From Sphingomonas sp. PsM26 (GTDB lineage: Bacteria > Pseudomonadota > Alphaproteobacteria > Sphingomonadales > Sphingomonadaceae), in the NCBI GenBank assembly GCA_030433805.1, contig JARUXA010000015.1, forward strand, positions 62,001-126,000: 64,000 bases of DNA, written 5' to 3'. The notes under the pieces were generated by a model. It ran no database searches and was not told the origin of the DNA. It saw nothing but the letters and a program-made list of their open reading frames with translations. This document shows positions 47,997 through 57,723 of the stretch, in pieces. The translations under genes and the position numbers were made by a program. How positions within the stretch are numbered: position 1 is the stretch's first letter; every line of letters begins with the position of its first letter.

Positions 47997-49560
47997 CGAG
48001 CCCGCGCGCGAGGAGGATGCCCGCGCGCTGTCGCTCCGCTGGTCTGCACGGGTCTCGCTCACCCCGCGGATCCTGTTCGTCAACGTCTTCGCGCTGGCGA
48101 TGCTCGCTGGCGGATTCTTCTACCTCGATTCCTACCGGAGCCGGATCGTCGACGACCGCGTGCGGCAATCCATCCGCGAAGCCCGGCTGGTCGCCGAGGC
48201 GCTGGTCTCGGTGCCCGATGACCAGCGCACCGATCTGGCGCTGCGGCTCGCGCGCGCGACCGGTGCGCGGTTGCGGATCTACGACGATCGCGACTTGCCC
48301 GTGATCGATACGCGCACGCTGGGCTTGCGCAATTTCGTGCTGCAGGACCCCGACAAGCAGGACGGCGGCCAGGAGTCCGCGCGCATCCTCGACGCGATCA
48401 TCGACACGGTCGTCGGCACGCCGCGCGCGCCGCTGTACCGAGAGCATCGCTCGGGCCTCAACTGGCCCGACGTGCGCACCGTCCGCGCGACCACCACGGG
48501 GGCCGCGACGGTGTGGCGCGCGCCCGACCGTACGCCCGTCATCACCGCCGCGGCACAGTTGCCGCACGGCGGGGTGGTGATGACCACCAACAATGTTCGC
48601 GACATCACCCAGACCGTGCGGGTCGAACGCTTCCGGCTCGGCATCGTGCTGATGATCGTATCGATCGTCTCGGTCCTGCTGTCGCTGTTCCTCGCGCGGA
48701 CGATCGTGCGACCGCTGCGCCGGCTGGCCTATGCCGCAGTGCGGGTGCGGATGGGCCGGGCGCGCGAAGTGGTCGTGCCCCGCCTGCCCTATCGCCGCGA
48801 CGAGATCGGGATGCTCGCGCGGGCGCTGTCCGACATGAGCCTTGCGCTGCGCGCGCGGATCGACGCGATCGAGGCCTTCGCGGCGGACGTGACGCACGAG
48901 ATGAAGAACCCGCTCGCATCGCTCCGCTCGGCGGTTGAGGGCCTCGCGCTGGTCAAGGACCCCGAACTGCAGGAACGCCTGCTTGCGATCGTGCGCGACG
49001 ACGTCCACCGGCTCGACCGGCTCATCACCGACATTGCCGAAGCGTCGCGGCTCGACGCGCAGCTCAGCCGCGCCAAGTTCGAGCCAGTCGATCTGCGCAC
49101 GATGATCGCCGCGCTGATCGCCGGGCGCGAGGAACGCGGCGTCGACCGCGCGATCCGGCTGCGGCTCGACTTGCACGACGAAAGCGGCACAGGGTTCGTC
49201 GTGATGGGCGAAGGCGGGCGGCTCGAACGCGTGATCGACAATCTGATCGACAATGCCGTGTCCTTCTCGCCCGAAGGGGGCACGATCGGCATTACCATGT
49301 CGCGCGAGACCGATACCATCGTGATCGAGGTGGAGGATGAGGGCCCCGGCGTTCCACCGGACGCCCGCGAGAAGGTGTTCCAGCGCTTCCAGTCGCTGCG
49401 CCCCGCCGACGAGGCGTTCGGCAAGCATTCGGGGCTGGGCCTCGCGATCGCGCGGACGATCGTCGAGGCACATCAGGGGCAGATCACCGCCGAAGCACGA
49501 CGTGGCGGCGTGACCGGCGCGCGGTTCGTGGTGTGCCTGCCCGTCGGCGAAGCGCGGTGA
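47965..49560 (+). CDS. chvG: Sensor histidine kinase ChvG
   Basis: This 531-residue inner-membrane kinase has two transmembrane helices at about 35-55 ([19 protein letters not shown]) and 230-250 ([20 protein letters not shown]), with a periplasmic sensor domain in between. Next come a HAMP linker, the H-box [20 protein letters not shown] with the phosphorylated His near 312, and an ATPase domain with [25 protein letters not shown] and [12 protein letters not shown] 47965 lies 32 bases inside chvI; no later start leaves the N-terminus complete. Its stop overlaps the hprK start (GTGA). Confidence 0.92.
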   Translation: MERAIDSPRNDEPAREEDARALSLRWSARVSLTPRILFVNVFALAMLAGGFFYLDSYRSRIVDDRVRQSIREARLVAEALVSVPDDQRTDLALRLARATGARLRIYDDRDLPVIDTRTLGLRNFVLQDPDKQDGGQESARILDAIIDTVVGTPRAPLYREHRSGLNWPDVRTVRATTTGAATVWRAPDRTPVITAAAQLPHGGVVMTTNNVRDITQTVRVERFRLGIVLMIVSIVSVLLSLFLARTIVRPLRRLAYAAVRVRMGRAREVVVPRLPYRRDEIGMLARALSDMSLALRARIDAIEAFAADVTHEMKNPLASLRSAVEGLALVKDPELQERLLAIVRDDVHRLDRLITDIAEASRLDAQLSRAKFEPVDLRTMIAALIAGREERGVDRAIRLRLDLHDESGTGFVVMGEGGRLERVIDNLIDNAVSFSPEGGTIGITMSRETDTIVIEVEDEGPGVPPDAREKVFQRFQSLRPADEAFGKHSGLGLAIARTIVEAHQGQITAEARRGGVTGARFVVCLPVGEAR

Positions 49561-49979
49561 GTACACCGCCGATTCATGCCACCACGGTGGCGATCGACGG
49601 CGCGGCAGTATTGCTGCTCGGTCCGTCCGGGTCGGGCAAATCGGACCTGGCGCTGCGGCTGATCGACCGCGGGGCGACGTTGGTAAGCGATGACTATACG
49701 CTGCTGACGCCATTGGACGGACAACTCATCGCAAATGCGCCGCCGACAATTTCAGGCAAGATCGAGGTGCGCGGGCTCGGGATCGTCGCGCTCGACCGGA
49801 TCGGTAACGTGCCGGTCATGCTTGCGGTTCGGCTCGACCGACCGGTCGAACGGATGCCGTCACAGACGCGCGCCGACTATCATGGTATTCCGATTTACGA
49901 GGTCGCAATCGACCCATTCGAGCTTTCGGCACCGATCAAGGTGGAATTGGCGCTGCGGCACGCTAGAGAGACGGCATGA
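49557..49979 (+). CDS. hprK: HPr kinase/phosphorylase, short alphaproteobacterial form
   Basis: This 140-residue protein consists only of the C-terminal kinase domain; Firmicute HprK is about 310 residues. Walker A is LGPSGSGKSDLALRL near residue 22. LVSDDYTLL gives the catalytic acid, and ISGKIEVRGLGIV is the HprK signature. It is expected to phosphorylate Ser46 of the HPr encoded downstream. GTG 49557 overlaps the chvG stop, and its own end overlaps rapZ (ATGA). The short form is normal for this class. Confidence 0.92.
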   Translation: MSTPPIHATTVAIDGAAVLLLGPSGSGKSDLALRLIDRGATLVSDDYTLLTPLDGQLIANAPPTISGKIEVRGLGIVALDRIGNVPVMLAVRLDRPVERMPSQTRADYHGIPIYEVAIDPFELSAPIKVELALRHARETA

Positions 49980-50917
49980 CGCTTGACCCCAAGGAAATCC
50001 TGCTCGTCACCGGCCTGTCCGGTGCGGGCAAGTCGACCGTGCTCCGCACGCTCGAGGATCTCGGTTGGGAAGTGGTCGACAACCTGCCCTTGCCGCTGCT
50101 CGACCGGTTGCTCAGTTCGCCGCTGCCGATGGGGGCGGAGCAATCCCGCCAGCCGCTCGCGATCGGCATCGGCGCACGGACTCGCGATTTCGACTCGGAC
50201 CGGATCGTCGATCGCATCAAGCATTTGCGCGAAGCCTATGGCCATGACGTCGGCACGCTGTTTCTCGATTGTGCGGGCGGTGAACTCGAGCGGCGCTATT
50301 CGGAGACGCGACGGCGCCATCCGCTTGCGCTCGATCGCCCCGCCGCCGACGGGATCGCGCGCGAGCGCGACTTGCTCGCGCCGCTCAGGCGTTGGGCGAA
50401 CCGGCTGATCGATACGACCGACCTGACCGCCAATCAGCTTGCGCAACAGGTCCGCGACACCTTCTCGCGCGAGCATCAGGACGGGCCGACGCTGGCGATC
50501 ATGTCGTTCGGGTTCGCGCGCGGTGTGCCGCGCGGTGCGGATCTGGTGTTCGACATGCGCTTCCTGCGCAATCCGCACTGGGTTCCCGCGCTGCGCCCCG
50601 GTACGGGGCTCGATGCCGACGTCTCGGCCTATGTCGCCGAGGACCCCGCCTGTGAGGCGGCGGTCGGGCGGATCGAGGAGCTGCTCGAATTGTTGCTTCC
50701 GCGGTACCGTGCTGAAGGCAAATCCTATTTGACCGTCGCCTTCGGATGTACCGGGGGGAGACACCGCTCGGTCCATGTCACCGAACGCGTCGCGGCGCGG
50801 TTGCGCAACGCCGGATTTTCGCCCACGGTTACCCACCGCGATCTCGCCGCCGCCCCCCAGGACTCGCTCGAAGGGGTGCCCGATGATCGCCAGCAAGACG
50901 GAACGGCAGTAGCGTGA
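49976..50917 (+). CDS. rapZ: RapZ-family nucleotide-binding protein
   Basis: This 313-residue P-loop protein starts with LLVTGLSGAGKSTVLRTLEDLGW and has the C-terminal RapZ signature YLTVAFGCTGGRHRSVHVTERVAARL near residue 245. E. coli RapZ is an RNA-binding adaptor that controls glucosamine-6-phosphate synthase through small RNAs; in alphaproteobacteria its targets are less clear. It sits between hprK and the PTS EIIA gene, with start overlap on hprK. Confidence 0.93.
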   Translation: MTLDPKEILLVTGLSGAGKSTVLRTLEDLGWEVVDNLPLPLLDRLLSSPLPMGAEQSRQPLAIGIGARTRDFDSDRIVDRIKHLREAYGHDVGTLFLDCAGGELERRYSETRRRHPLALDRPAADGIARERDLLAPLRRWANRLIDTTDLTANQLAQQVRDTFSREHQDGPTLAIMSFGFARGVPRGADLVFDMRFLRNPHWVPALRPGTGLDADVSAYVAEDPACEAAVGRIEELLELLLPRYRAEGKSYLTVAFGCTGGRHRSVHVTERVAARLRNAGFSPTVTHRDLAAAPQDSLEGVPDDRQQDGTAVA

Positions 50918-50947
50918 AATGGGCGGTTGCATGATTGGGGCGGTACG

Positions 50948-51355
50948 ATGATCGGGCTGGTTCTCGTGACGCATGGCCGGCTGGCCGAGGAATTCGTGAC
51001 GGCGATGGAGCATGTCGTCGGCAAGCAGGAGCGCGTCGCGACGGTCTGCATCGGTCCCGAGGATGACATGGAGGAACGCCGCAACGACATCGCCAGCGCG
51101 ATCGCTGCGGTCGATGCCGGGCGGGGCGTGATCCTGCTGACCGACCTGTTCGGGGGTACGCCGTCCAACCTGGCCATCTCCCTGCTGGAACGCGGGCGGA
51201 TCGAAGTGATCGCGGGGATCAACCTGCCGATGCTGATCCGGCTCGAATCCGCGCGCAAGGCGATGAAGGTGGTCGACGCAGTCGCCGCCGCGCGCGAGGC
51301 GGGGCGGAAGTATATCTCGGTCGCGTCCGAGGTTCTGGGCGAGGCAGCCGCCTGA
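50948..51355 (+). CDS. PTS system EIIA component, mannose family
   Basis: This 135-residue EIIA domain is of the mannose type. The phosphorylated histidine is in LVLVTHGRLAEEF at residue 9. It continues with VILLTDLFGGTPSNLAISLL, the usual substrate-side motif. No EIIB or EIIC is seen, so it is a regulatory PTS protein, as in other alphaproteobacteria. ATG 50948 follows GGGGCGG. Its stop overlaps the HPr start. Confidence 0.92.
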   Translation: MIGLVLVTHGRLAEEFVTAMEHVVGKQERVATVCIGPEDDMEERRNDIASAIAAVDAGRGVILLTDLFGGTPSNLAISLLERGRIEVIAGINLPMLIRLESARKAMKVVDAVAAAREAGRKYISVASEVLGEAAA

Positions 51356-51627
51356 TGTCGGTCACCCGCAGCGTCCTCATCACCAACCGTCGTGGCCTCC
51401 ACGCGCGCGCCAGTGCCAAGTTCGTCACGCTTGCCGCCACGCAGCCGTGCGAGTTGCACGTCGAGAAGGACGGTGCGGGATCGGTGACGGGAACGTCGAT
51501 CATGGGCCTGATGATGCTGGGCGCGGCGATGGGCGACACGATCGTCATCTCGGCCGAAGGCGAGCATGCCGAAACTGCCGTCAGTGCGCTTTGCGAACTG
51601 GTCGAGGCCAAGTTCGGCGAGGATTGA
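51355..51627 (+). CDS. ptsH: HPr phosphocarrier protein
   Basis: This 90-residue HPr (also called NPr) is in the PTS phosphorelay. His15 is in NRRGLHARASAKFV, and the regulatory serine of the HprK site is in GTSIMGLMMLGAAMG. It receives phosphate from enzyme I, which is not in this window, passes it to the EIIA encoded just upstream, and is a target of the short HprK. The start overlaps the EIIA stop. Confidence 0.95.
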   Translation: MSVTRSVLITNRRGLHARASAKFVTLAATQPCELHVEKDGAGSVTGTSIMGLMMLGAAMGDTIVISAEGEHAETAVSALCELVEAKFGED

Positions 51628-51635
51628 ACGCCGCA

Positions 51636-52439
51636 ATGCCCCGTGAAATTACCGCTTATTCCAACCCGCTGATCAAGCGGATGCGATCGCTGCGCGAAAA
51701 GCGGCATCGGCGTGAAGAGGGTCTGTTCCTTGCTGAAGGCCTGCGCATCCTGACCGAAGCGCGTGAAGCCGGGCGTATTCCCGAATTCCTGTTCTTCGCA
51801 CGCGACAGCGCGGCGCATCCGCTGGTGCTGGCGCTGGTCGACGCGGTCGAGGCGGCCGGGGGCGAAGCGATCGAGACCGTACCCGACATCCTGTCCAAAC
51901 TGTCGGGCAAGGACAATCCGCAAGCGGTGGTCGGGGTGTTCGCGGAGTTTACCCGCACGCTCGACAGCCTCGACCGCGATTCCGCGGCGATCTGGCTGGT
52001 CGCCGAGCGGATGCGCGACCCGGGCAATCTGGGGACGATTTTGCGCACCGGCGACGCGGTCGGTGCGGGCGGGCTGATCCTGATCGGGGAGTGCGTCGAC
52101 CCGTTTTCGGTCGAGGCGGTGCGTGCGAGCATGGGGGCGTTGTTCACGGTGCCGGTCGTGCAGTGCGAATGGGAGGCGTTCGTGCCGTGGCTGCGCGGCG
52201 GTGCGGGTCAGTTGGTCGGGCTGAGCCTCGACACCACGACGGATTACCGCGCGGCGGCGTATCGGGCACCGACCTTCCTGCTGACCGGCAACGAAGCGCA
52301 AGGGATGCCGGACGCTTACGCCGCCAAGTGCGACACGCTGGTGAAGATCCCGATGCTTGGCAAGGCGGACAGCCTCAACGCGGCGGTGGCGACTGCGGTG
52401 ATGGCGTATCAGGTGCTGGGCGCGCAGCCGGAGGGGTGA
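51636..52439 (+). CDS. TrmH/SpoU-family RNA 2'-O-methyltransferase
   Basis: This 267-residue enzyme is predicted to methylate ribose in rRNA or tRNA. After an N-terminal substrate-binding domain (LIKRMRSLREKRHRREEGLFLAEG), the knotted SPOUT domain shows motif 1 DPGNLGTILRTGDAVG near 130, motif 2 FLLTGNEAQGMP near 210 and motif 3 IPMLGKADSLNAAVATAVMAYQV near 235. It is of the RlmB/TsnR subtype; the target site cannot be told. It follows HPr by 9 bases and may be part of that operon. Confidence 0.9.
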   Translation: MPREITAYSNPLIKRMRSLREKRHRREEGLFLAEGLRILTEAREAGRIPEFLFFARDSAAHPLVLALVDAVEAAGGEAIETVPDILSKLSGKDNPQAVVGVFAEFTRTLDSLDRDSAAIWLVAERMRDPGNLGTILRTGDAVGAGGLILIGECVDPFSVEAVRASMGALFTVPVVQCEWEAFVPWLRGGAGQLVGLSLDTTTDYRAAAYRAPTFLLTGNEAQGMPDAYAAKCDTLVKIPMLGKADSLNAAVATAVMAYQVLGAQPEG

Positions 52440-52470
52440 CGTCTACACGCTCCGGCGATTCCACACCGGC

Positions 52471-52627
52471 GTCACCCTGAACTCGTTTCAGGGTCCACCG
52501 CGCCACGAAGACAGTCCGGGCACGTTGCACGGTGGATGCTGAAACAAGTTCAGCATGACGGCTGAGATGAGAACTCCGGCGTGCCCCCACGCGGTGTCAC
52601 CCTAAACCCGTGTCAGGGTCCGCCGCG
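52471..52627. repeat. Cluster of three hairpin repeats with fixed flanks
   Basis: Three units lie between converging genes. Unit A (52471-52502, plus), unit B (52528-52561, minus) and unit C (52596-52627, plus) share GTCA, a stem-loop, then TCCACCG or TCCGCCG. Stems differ: CCCTGAAC/GTTTCAGGG in A, TGCTGAAC/GTTTCAGCA in B, and an imperfect CCCTAAAC/TGTCAGGG in C. A and B face each other as an inverted pair. The remaining bases 52440-52701 hold no gene. They may act as bidirectional terminators or be dispersed REP-like elements. Confidence 0.75.
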
Positions 52628-52701
52628 TCGCGATGGATGCGTTCGTTTGAAGGGGAACGGGCGAGGATAAACCCTTGCCCGTTTTCCGCCTTTAATTCCG
52701 C

Positions 52702-54099
52702 CTACCGGTCGAACGGGTTCTTCGGCGCGCGGAGCGTGAGGCGCACCGGTACCGCACCGAACCCGAGATCCCGCCGAATGCCGTTGATCAGATAGCGTTG
52801 ATAGCTCGTCGGCAACTGGTCGACTCGCGTGCCGAACAGCACGAAACCCGGCGGGCGCGTCTTGGCCTGCGTCAGATAGCGCAGCTTGATCCGCTTGCCC
52901 CCGGGCGCGGGCGGCGGGTTTGCTTCGACCGCGCGTTCGAACCAGCGGTTGAGTTCGCCCGTGCCGACGCGGCGCGACCACGCATCGCGCGTGTCGAACG
53001 CGACCTTGAGCAGAGTATCGAGCCCCTTGCCGGTCGCCGCCGAGACGGTCAGCACCGGCATGCCCTTGATCTGGCTGAGGCCGTCCTCGAGCGCGGTGCG
53101 GATGCCGTTGAACAGGCTGGAGGCATTCTCCGCCACGTCCCATTTGTTGATCGCGACGATCAGCGCGCGGCCTTCCTGCAGCGCCGCGTCGGCGATGCGG
53201 AGGTCCTGTGATTCGAGCCCGCGCGTCGCATCGAGCAACAGCACGACGACTTCGGCGAAATCGATCGCGTGGAGCGCATCGGCTACCGACAGCTTCTCGA
53301 GCTTGTCCTGCACGTTGGCGCGCTTGCGCATACCGGCGGTGTCGATCAGCCGGACTTTGCGCGCATCCTCGCCGGGCTCGCGCTCGGGGTCGTGCCAGAT
53401 CCAGTCGACCGCGATCGAATCGCGCGTGATGCCCGCTTCCGGGCCGGTAATCAGGCGGTCTTCGCCAAGAATACGGTTGATCAGCGTTGATTTGCCTGCG
53501 TTCGGACGCCCGATGATCGCGAGCTTGAGCGGCGCGTCGGGGGCATATTCTTCATCGACGTCGGCATTGGGAATGTCGTCGCCAGCCGCATCCTTCTCGG
53601 GTTCGATGAAGGGGAGCAGTGCGTCGAACAGTTCGACGAGGCCCTCGCCATGTTCCGCCGACAGTTCGACCGGATCGCCGAAACCGAGCGAGAGCGACTC
53701 GAGGATACCGTCGGCCCCTGCCTTGCCCTCGGCCTTGTTGGCGACGAGGATGACCGGCGTGGTCGACCCGCGCAGCCAGCGCGCGATTTCCTCGTCGAGC
53801 GGGACGATGCCCGCGCGCGAATCGAACAGGAACAAGGCGACGTCGGCCTGCGCGACCGCGGCCTCGGTCTGGGCGCGCATCCGCCCGGGCAAGGACGCAG
53901 CGTCCTTGTCCTCGTAACCGGCGGTGTCGATGACACGGAAATCGAGCCCGACGAGCGTCGCCGCACCCTCGCGCCGATCGCGGGTCACGCCGGGGCGATC
54001 GTCGACGAGCGCGAGTTTCTTTCCGACGAGACGATTGAAGAGCGTCGACTTGCCGACGTTCGGCCGGCCGATAATAGCGACCACAGGGAGACTGGACAT
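52702..54099 (-). CDS. der: Ribosome-assembly GTPase Der (EngA)
   Basis: This 465-residue double GTPase is needed for 50S subunit assembly. G domain 1 has GRPNVGKST near residue 11, DTAGYED and NKAEG; G domain 2 has GRPNAGKST near 200, DTAGMRK and NKWD. The C-terminal KH-like domain ends near RAPKNPFDR. All motifs are intact and length is normal. It is the last gene of a leftward yfgM-like/bamB/der group, the same order as in E. coli. Confidence 0.96.
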   Translation of the reverse strand: MSSLPVVAIIGRPNVGKSTLFNRLVGKKLALVDDRPGVTRDRREGAATLVGLDFRVIDTAGYEDKDAASLPGRMRAQTEAAVAQADVALFLFDSRAGIVPLDEEIARWLRGSTTPVILVANKAEGKAGADGILESLSLGFGDPVELSAEHGEGLVELFDALLPFIEPEKDAAGDDIPNADVDEEYAPDAPLKLAIIGRPNAGKSTLINRILGEDRLITGPEAGITRDSIAVDWIWHDPEREPGEDARKVRLIDTAGMRKRANVQDKLEKLSVADALHAIDFAEVVVLLLDATRGLESQDLRIADAALQEGRALIVAINKWDVAENASSLFNGIRTALEDGLSQIKGMPVLTVSAATGKGLDTLLKVAFDTRDAWSRRVGTGELNRWFERAVEANPPPAPGGKRIKLRYLTQAKTRPPGFVLFGTRVDQLPTSYQRYLINGIRRDLGFGAVPVRLTLRAPKNPFDR

Positions 54100-54149
54100 G
54101 CGCTCCCCTTAGGGCAAGCGCACGTCTTCGTCACCCCGCCGTAACAAGG

Positions 54150-55502
54150 TTACTTGTACGCGGCCAAACGGCCCTTCTGGTCGAGCACATAGAGCGTCGA
54201 ATTGGCGACGACCGGCGGCAGCGTGAACGGGGCCTTCGATTCGATCACCCTGCCGAGCTTGCCGTCCTCGACCGAGGCGGAGACGATCTCGCCAAGCGAG
54301 TTGGTCAGGACCAGACGACCGCCTGCGAGCACCGGGCCGTACCAGGTGATCGCATTGGCCTTCTTCTTGTCCTTGATCGTGCCGTCCTTCTGGATCTTCT
54401 CGCTCTCGAAGTGCCGGAGCTGGCTGATCCACCGCACCTTGCCGGTCGCGCGGGCGAGGCAAACCAGGCGAGCGTCGTCGGTGACGAGGAAAACCCACTC
54501 GCCCGCGACCCACGGGGTCGAGATGCCCGCGAAATTCTGCTCCCACAGCCGCTGACCCGAAACGATCTCGAGCGCGACCATGCGACCGCCCTGCCCGACC
54601 GCGAAGACGATGCCGCGGTCGATTACCGGATCCGCGTCGATATCGGCGAGCGACGACACCGAGGTCGAGATCGACGAGCGCGACAGCGCGTCCTGCCACA
54701 AGGTGCGGCCGTTCTCGTAGCGATAGGCGTTGAGCTCGCCCGAGGAGAAGCCCGCGACGACGGTGCCCTGGCTGACCGCGGGGGCCGCGACGCCGAACAC
54801 GCCCTGCGTCTCGATCGAACCCGAAGCGGTCCACACCACCGTTCCGTCGGTCTGCGACAGCACGTAGAGCTGGTTGTCCTGGCTCAGCACATAGACCTGG
54901 CCGTTGGCGACCGAGGGCGCACCGCGAAGCGGCGCACCGGGCTTGGCGCGCCACAATTCCTTGCCGCTCGTCGCATCGAGCGCGACGACGTCGCCGAGAC
55001 CGTCGGTCGCGAAGACCTTGCCGTCGTCGAAGCTGACGCCGCCGCCGAAGCGCGCGCTGCGCGCCTTCTTGTCGGTGGTCGCGATGCTTGCTTCCCAGGC
55101 GGATGCGCCGGTGCTGGCGGAATAGGCGTGGACGACCGCGTTGACGTCGATCGCGAACAGCTTGCCGCCGCCGATGACCGGCGCAGCCCCGAGCCGCTGG
55201 CGATTGCTGCCGCCGTCAATCTCGACGCTCCAGGCGCGGTTGAGCGAGGTGCCGAGCGTCAGCTGGCCCATCGACTTGGACGAACTGCCGCCAGGCTGTG
55301 CCCAGCTGTCGTTGGTCGTTGCCGGGGGTACGGCGACCTGGACCTCACCGATCGTCTTGTCCGCGACGACGCTATTCTCGCCCTGGAGAATCGCGATGCG
55401 GTTGCCGAGGACCGGGGTCTTCTTCTTCCCCTTGAAGGTCGCGCAGCTGCTGAGCGCGATGGCGGAGACCGCGACCAGCAGGACTCGATTGGTCATCTTC
55501 AT
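54150..55502 (-). CDS. bamB: Outer-membrane assembly lipoprotein BamB
   Basis: This 450-residue protein has a lipoprotein signal (LLVAVSAIALSSC, Cys at 20) and a beta-propeller made of PQQ-like repeats, each with a pattern such as GKLFAIDVNAVVHAYSASTGASAWE and GQVYVLSQDNQLYVLSQTDGTVVW. It binds BamA in the complex that inserts barrels into the outer membrane. It shares its start with the end of the upstream TPR gene (ATGA) and precedes der. Length is slightly longer than in E. coli because of an N-terminal linker. Confidence 0.9.
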   Translation of the reverse strand: MKMTNRVLLVAVSAIALSSCATFKGKKKTPVLGNRIAILQGENSVVADKTIGEVQVAVPPATTNDSWAQPGGSSSKSMGQLTLGTSLNRAWSVEIDGGSNRQRLGAAPVIGGGKLFAIDVNAVVHAYSASTGASAWEASIATTDKKARSARFGGGVSFDDGKVFATDGLGDVVALDATSGKELWRAKPGAPLRGAPSVANGQVYVLSQDNQLYVLSQTDGTVVWTASGSIETQGVFGVAAPAVSQGTVVAGFSSGELNAYRYENGRTLWQDALSRSSISTSVSSLADIDADPVIDRGIVFAVGQGGRMVALEIVSGQRLWEQNFAGISTPWVAGEWVFLVTDDARLVCLARATGKVRWISQLRHFESEKIQKDGTIKDKKKANAITWYGPVLAGGRLVLTNSLGEIVSASVEDGKLGRVIESKAPFTLPPVVANSTLYVLDQKGRLAAYK

Positions 55503-56212
55503 TGCGATTTCTGTTCCTTCGGCTGATTCACAGCATCAACCCCCAATACGCCCGCCATCTGAACAGCACGTTGCCGAACCGATTCGGCCACATCGGGCTC
55601 GCGTGCGATCTGGCCGTAGAGGGTGCCTGCAAGATCGCGACGGCCCATCTTGAGATAGGACACGGCGACCATCTCGCCTGCGCTGCCGAACCACGGATTG
55701 CCCTTGACCGCGAGGCCGCGCAGCCGTGCGACGACGACGTCGGGCTTGATCGTGTCGAGCTCGGCGCTGGTCTGGCGGATCAGCGCCAAATCGCGGAACG
55801 GCTGGCCGATCGACCCGTCGTTGGCGACTTCCGCGAACTTGGCGGCGGCACCGCGCAAGTCGTTCTTCTGGAGCAGCAGGTCGGCCTGGCTCATCAACGC
55901 AAGCGCGCGATAGCCCTTCACGTTCGAATCCGCGAGCGACCCGAGTTCGGTGGCGGCGGCCGGACGGCGTGCGCCGGCGTCCTCATACGCCTTGCTCAGC
56001 GCCTCGCCCTCGTCGCCGGCGACCGATTGCTGATGCGCGCGGTAGATCTGCCATCCGCCGAAGCCGAGGACGATCAGGACGACGATCGCGATCGCGGCGA
56101 TGCCATAACGGCGCCAGGCGGTCGCCATCTGCTCGCGGCGGAGTTCCTCGTCGACTTCCCGGAGGAATGCGGCATCGGTGTTGGGTGGCACGGCCACTTG
56201 GGGAAACTCCAT
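55499..56212 (-). CDS. YfgM-like membrane-anchored TPR protein
   Basis: This 237-residue protein has a single transmembrane helix near 37-56 (GIAAIAIVVLIVLGFGGWQIY) and a periplasmic part with TPR-like helices (TPR_21/DUF2133 type), for example YRALALMSQADLLLQKNDLRGAAAKFAEVA. E. coli YfgM sits next to bamB, associates with the Sec translocon and helps periplasmic chaperoning; position and layout are the same here. The stop overlaps the bamB start. The start ATG 56212 gives the typical LREVDEELRREQM lead. Confidence 0.82.
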   Translation of the reverse strand: MEFPQVAVPPNTDAAFLREVDEELRREQMATAWRRYGIAAIAIVVLIVLGFGGWQIYRAHQQSVAGDEGEALSKAYEDAGARRPAAATELGSLADSNVKGYRALALMSQADLLLQKNDLRGAAAKFAEVANDGSIGQPFRDLALIRQTSAELDTIKPDVVVARLRGLAVKGNPWFGSAGEMVAVSYLKMGRRDLAGTLYGQIAREPDVAESVRQRAVQMAGVLGVDAVNQPKEQKSQ

Positions 56213-56309
56213 CGGATCGGGGCGGGAAGGTGCGGACCTTAGCGGCGCGACCGCCTAAACAAAAGCGGGCAAACGTTACGCTATGGTACGGTGCGGAAAC
56301 GGATCGGAC

Positions 56310-57176
56310 TTAATCCTTCGGTGCGTAAATCTGTTCGGCCCCCGGAAAGGCGCGCGAGCGAACCTCTGCCGCATAGTTCGCGGCTGCGGCGGAAATACGG
56401 CCACCGAGATCATCGTATTTCTTCACGAAGCGCGCGGTGCGCTCGAAAAGGCCGAGCATGTCCTCGGTGACGAGCACCTGTCCGTCGCACTGCACGGAAG
56501 CGCCGATCCCGATCGTCGGGCAGCCGACTTTCCGGGTCAGTTCGATTGCGATCGGTTCGACCACGCCCTCGATCACCAAGGCGAAGGCGCCGGCCTCGGC
56601 GATCGCGACGCCGTCCGCGACAATCTTCTCGGACTCCGCCGCGCTGCGTCCGCGTGCGCCGTACCCGCCGAGCGCGTTGACCGCCTGCGGGGTGAGCCCG
56701 ACGTGCCCGACGACGGGGATCCCGCGTTCGCTCAGGAAGCGGACGGTCGGCGCCATCGCGGTGCCGCCTTCGAGCTTCACCGCCGCCGCGCCGGTCTGCT
56801 TGAGCAGATAGGCGGCGCTTTCGAACGCTTTCTCAGGCGATGCCTCATAGCTGCCGAACGGCATGTCGATGACGACGACCGCATGATAGCTGCCGCGCAC
56901 CACTGCTGCGCCGTGCGCCGCCATCATTTCGAGCGTGACGGGAATGGTCGACGGCAGGCCGTAGACCACCTGCCCCAGACTGTCGCCGACCAGCAGCATG
57001 TCGCAATGCGGATCGAGCAGCTGCGCGGTGCGGACGGTATAAGCGGTGAGCATCACCAGCGGGTCGCCGCCCTTCCCCTTGCTCGCGCGGATCGCGGGGA
57101 CGGTGAGGCGCTTCATCGGCGCTGGCGTGGGGTTGGCGCGACTGGTCGCGGTGTCGATCGTGAAGGTCGTGGACAT
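56310..57176 (-). CDS. panB: 3-methyl-2-oxobutanoate hydroxymethyltransferase
   Basis: This 288-residue TIM-barrel enzyme begins pantothenate synthesis. Characteristic parts are [35 protein letters not shown] (metal aspartate), [22 protein letters not shown], the VKLEGG motif, [25 protein letters not shown] and the late [25 protein letters not shown]. Complete and normal in length. ATG 57176 adds a short Thr/Ala leader; ATG 57116 is an alternative start. No panC or panD is in the window. Confidence 0.94.
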   Translation of the reverse strand: MSTTFTIDTATSRANPTPAPMKRLTVPAIRASKGKGGDPLVMLTAYTVRTAQLLDPHCDMLLVGDSLGQVVYGLPSTIPVTLEMMAAHGAAVVRGSYHAVVVIDMPFGSYEASPEKAFESAAYLLKQTGAAAVKLEGGTAMAPTVRFLSERGIPVVGHVGLTPQAVNALGGYGARGRSAAESEKIVADGVAIAEAGAFALVIEGVVEPIAIELTRKVGCPTIGIGASVQCDGQVLVTEDMLGLFERTARFVKKYDDLGGRISAAAANYAAEVRSRAFPGAEQIYAPKD

Positions 57177-57298
57177 GGGCGTGAGACCTAGCCGATTGCT
57201 TTTGGACGCGCCAGCGTGTCGCAGCGGTGGGAAGCGTTCTTGACTCTATGTTCGGTTTGTTTGACATTGCGATCGGTGTTCAGAGCGCGGAGTTCGTC

Positions 57299-57721
57299 AT
57301 GCCGTTTCGTGAAAAGATCTCGTGGCTTTCGCTGGGCGGAATCGCGGTCGCTTTCGGGCCGTATTTTTACATGGTGCTGGCGCGGAACGACGTGCCGACA
57401 TCGCTGTTGCCAGTCGATGCGGCGTTGCTGCTGGTCGCGGTGACCGTCCTGGCATGCATCATGACCGTGGCGACGATCATCGTCGCGCTGAGCAACGTGC
57501 GCGACGCACAGGCCCCGAGCGATGAGCGCGACCAGACCATCTCGCGCCGCGCGGTGGCGTTTGCCTATCCCGTATTGCTCGCGGCGGTGTTCCTGGCATT
57601 GGGGACGCTGTTCTTCGGCGCGAACCAGGCTATGCTGGTCAACGCGGTCCTCGGCGCGATCGTCCTCGGGGAGATGACGCGCTGCGTCGCCGAGATCGTG
57701 GGCTATCGGACGCGCGGCTGA
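57299..57721 (+). CDS. Four-helix membrane protein, DUF2178-like
   Basis: This 140-residue protein has four hydrophobic segments: about 9-30 (LSLGGIAVAFGPYFYMVL), 41-66 (AALLLVAVTVLACIMTVATIIVAL), 88-108 (AFAYPVLLAAVFLALGTLFF) and 112-130 (MLVNAVLGAIVLGEM). Between helices 2 and 3 is a charged loop with DERDQTISRRA. This layout resembles DUF2178 proteins, which often sit beside an XRE regulator. ATG 57299 has GGAG six bases upstream; the frame extends to 57227 without a better start. It is followed two bases later by an XRE gene. Function unknown. Confidence 0.68.
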   Translation: MPFREKISWLSLGGIAVAFGPYFYMVLARNDVPTSLLPVDAALLLVAVTVLACIMTVATIIVALSNVRDAQAPSDERDQTISRRAVAFAYPVLLAAVFLALGTLFFGANQAMLVNAVLGAIVLGEMTRCVAEIVGYRTRG

Positions 57722-57723
57722 GC

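Noticed and set aside
52471..52627. CRISPR array
   Set aside because: The repeats are few, alternate in orientation, differ in stem sequence and are not evenly spaced; no cas genes are present.
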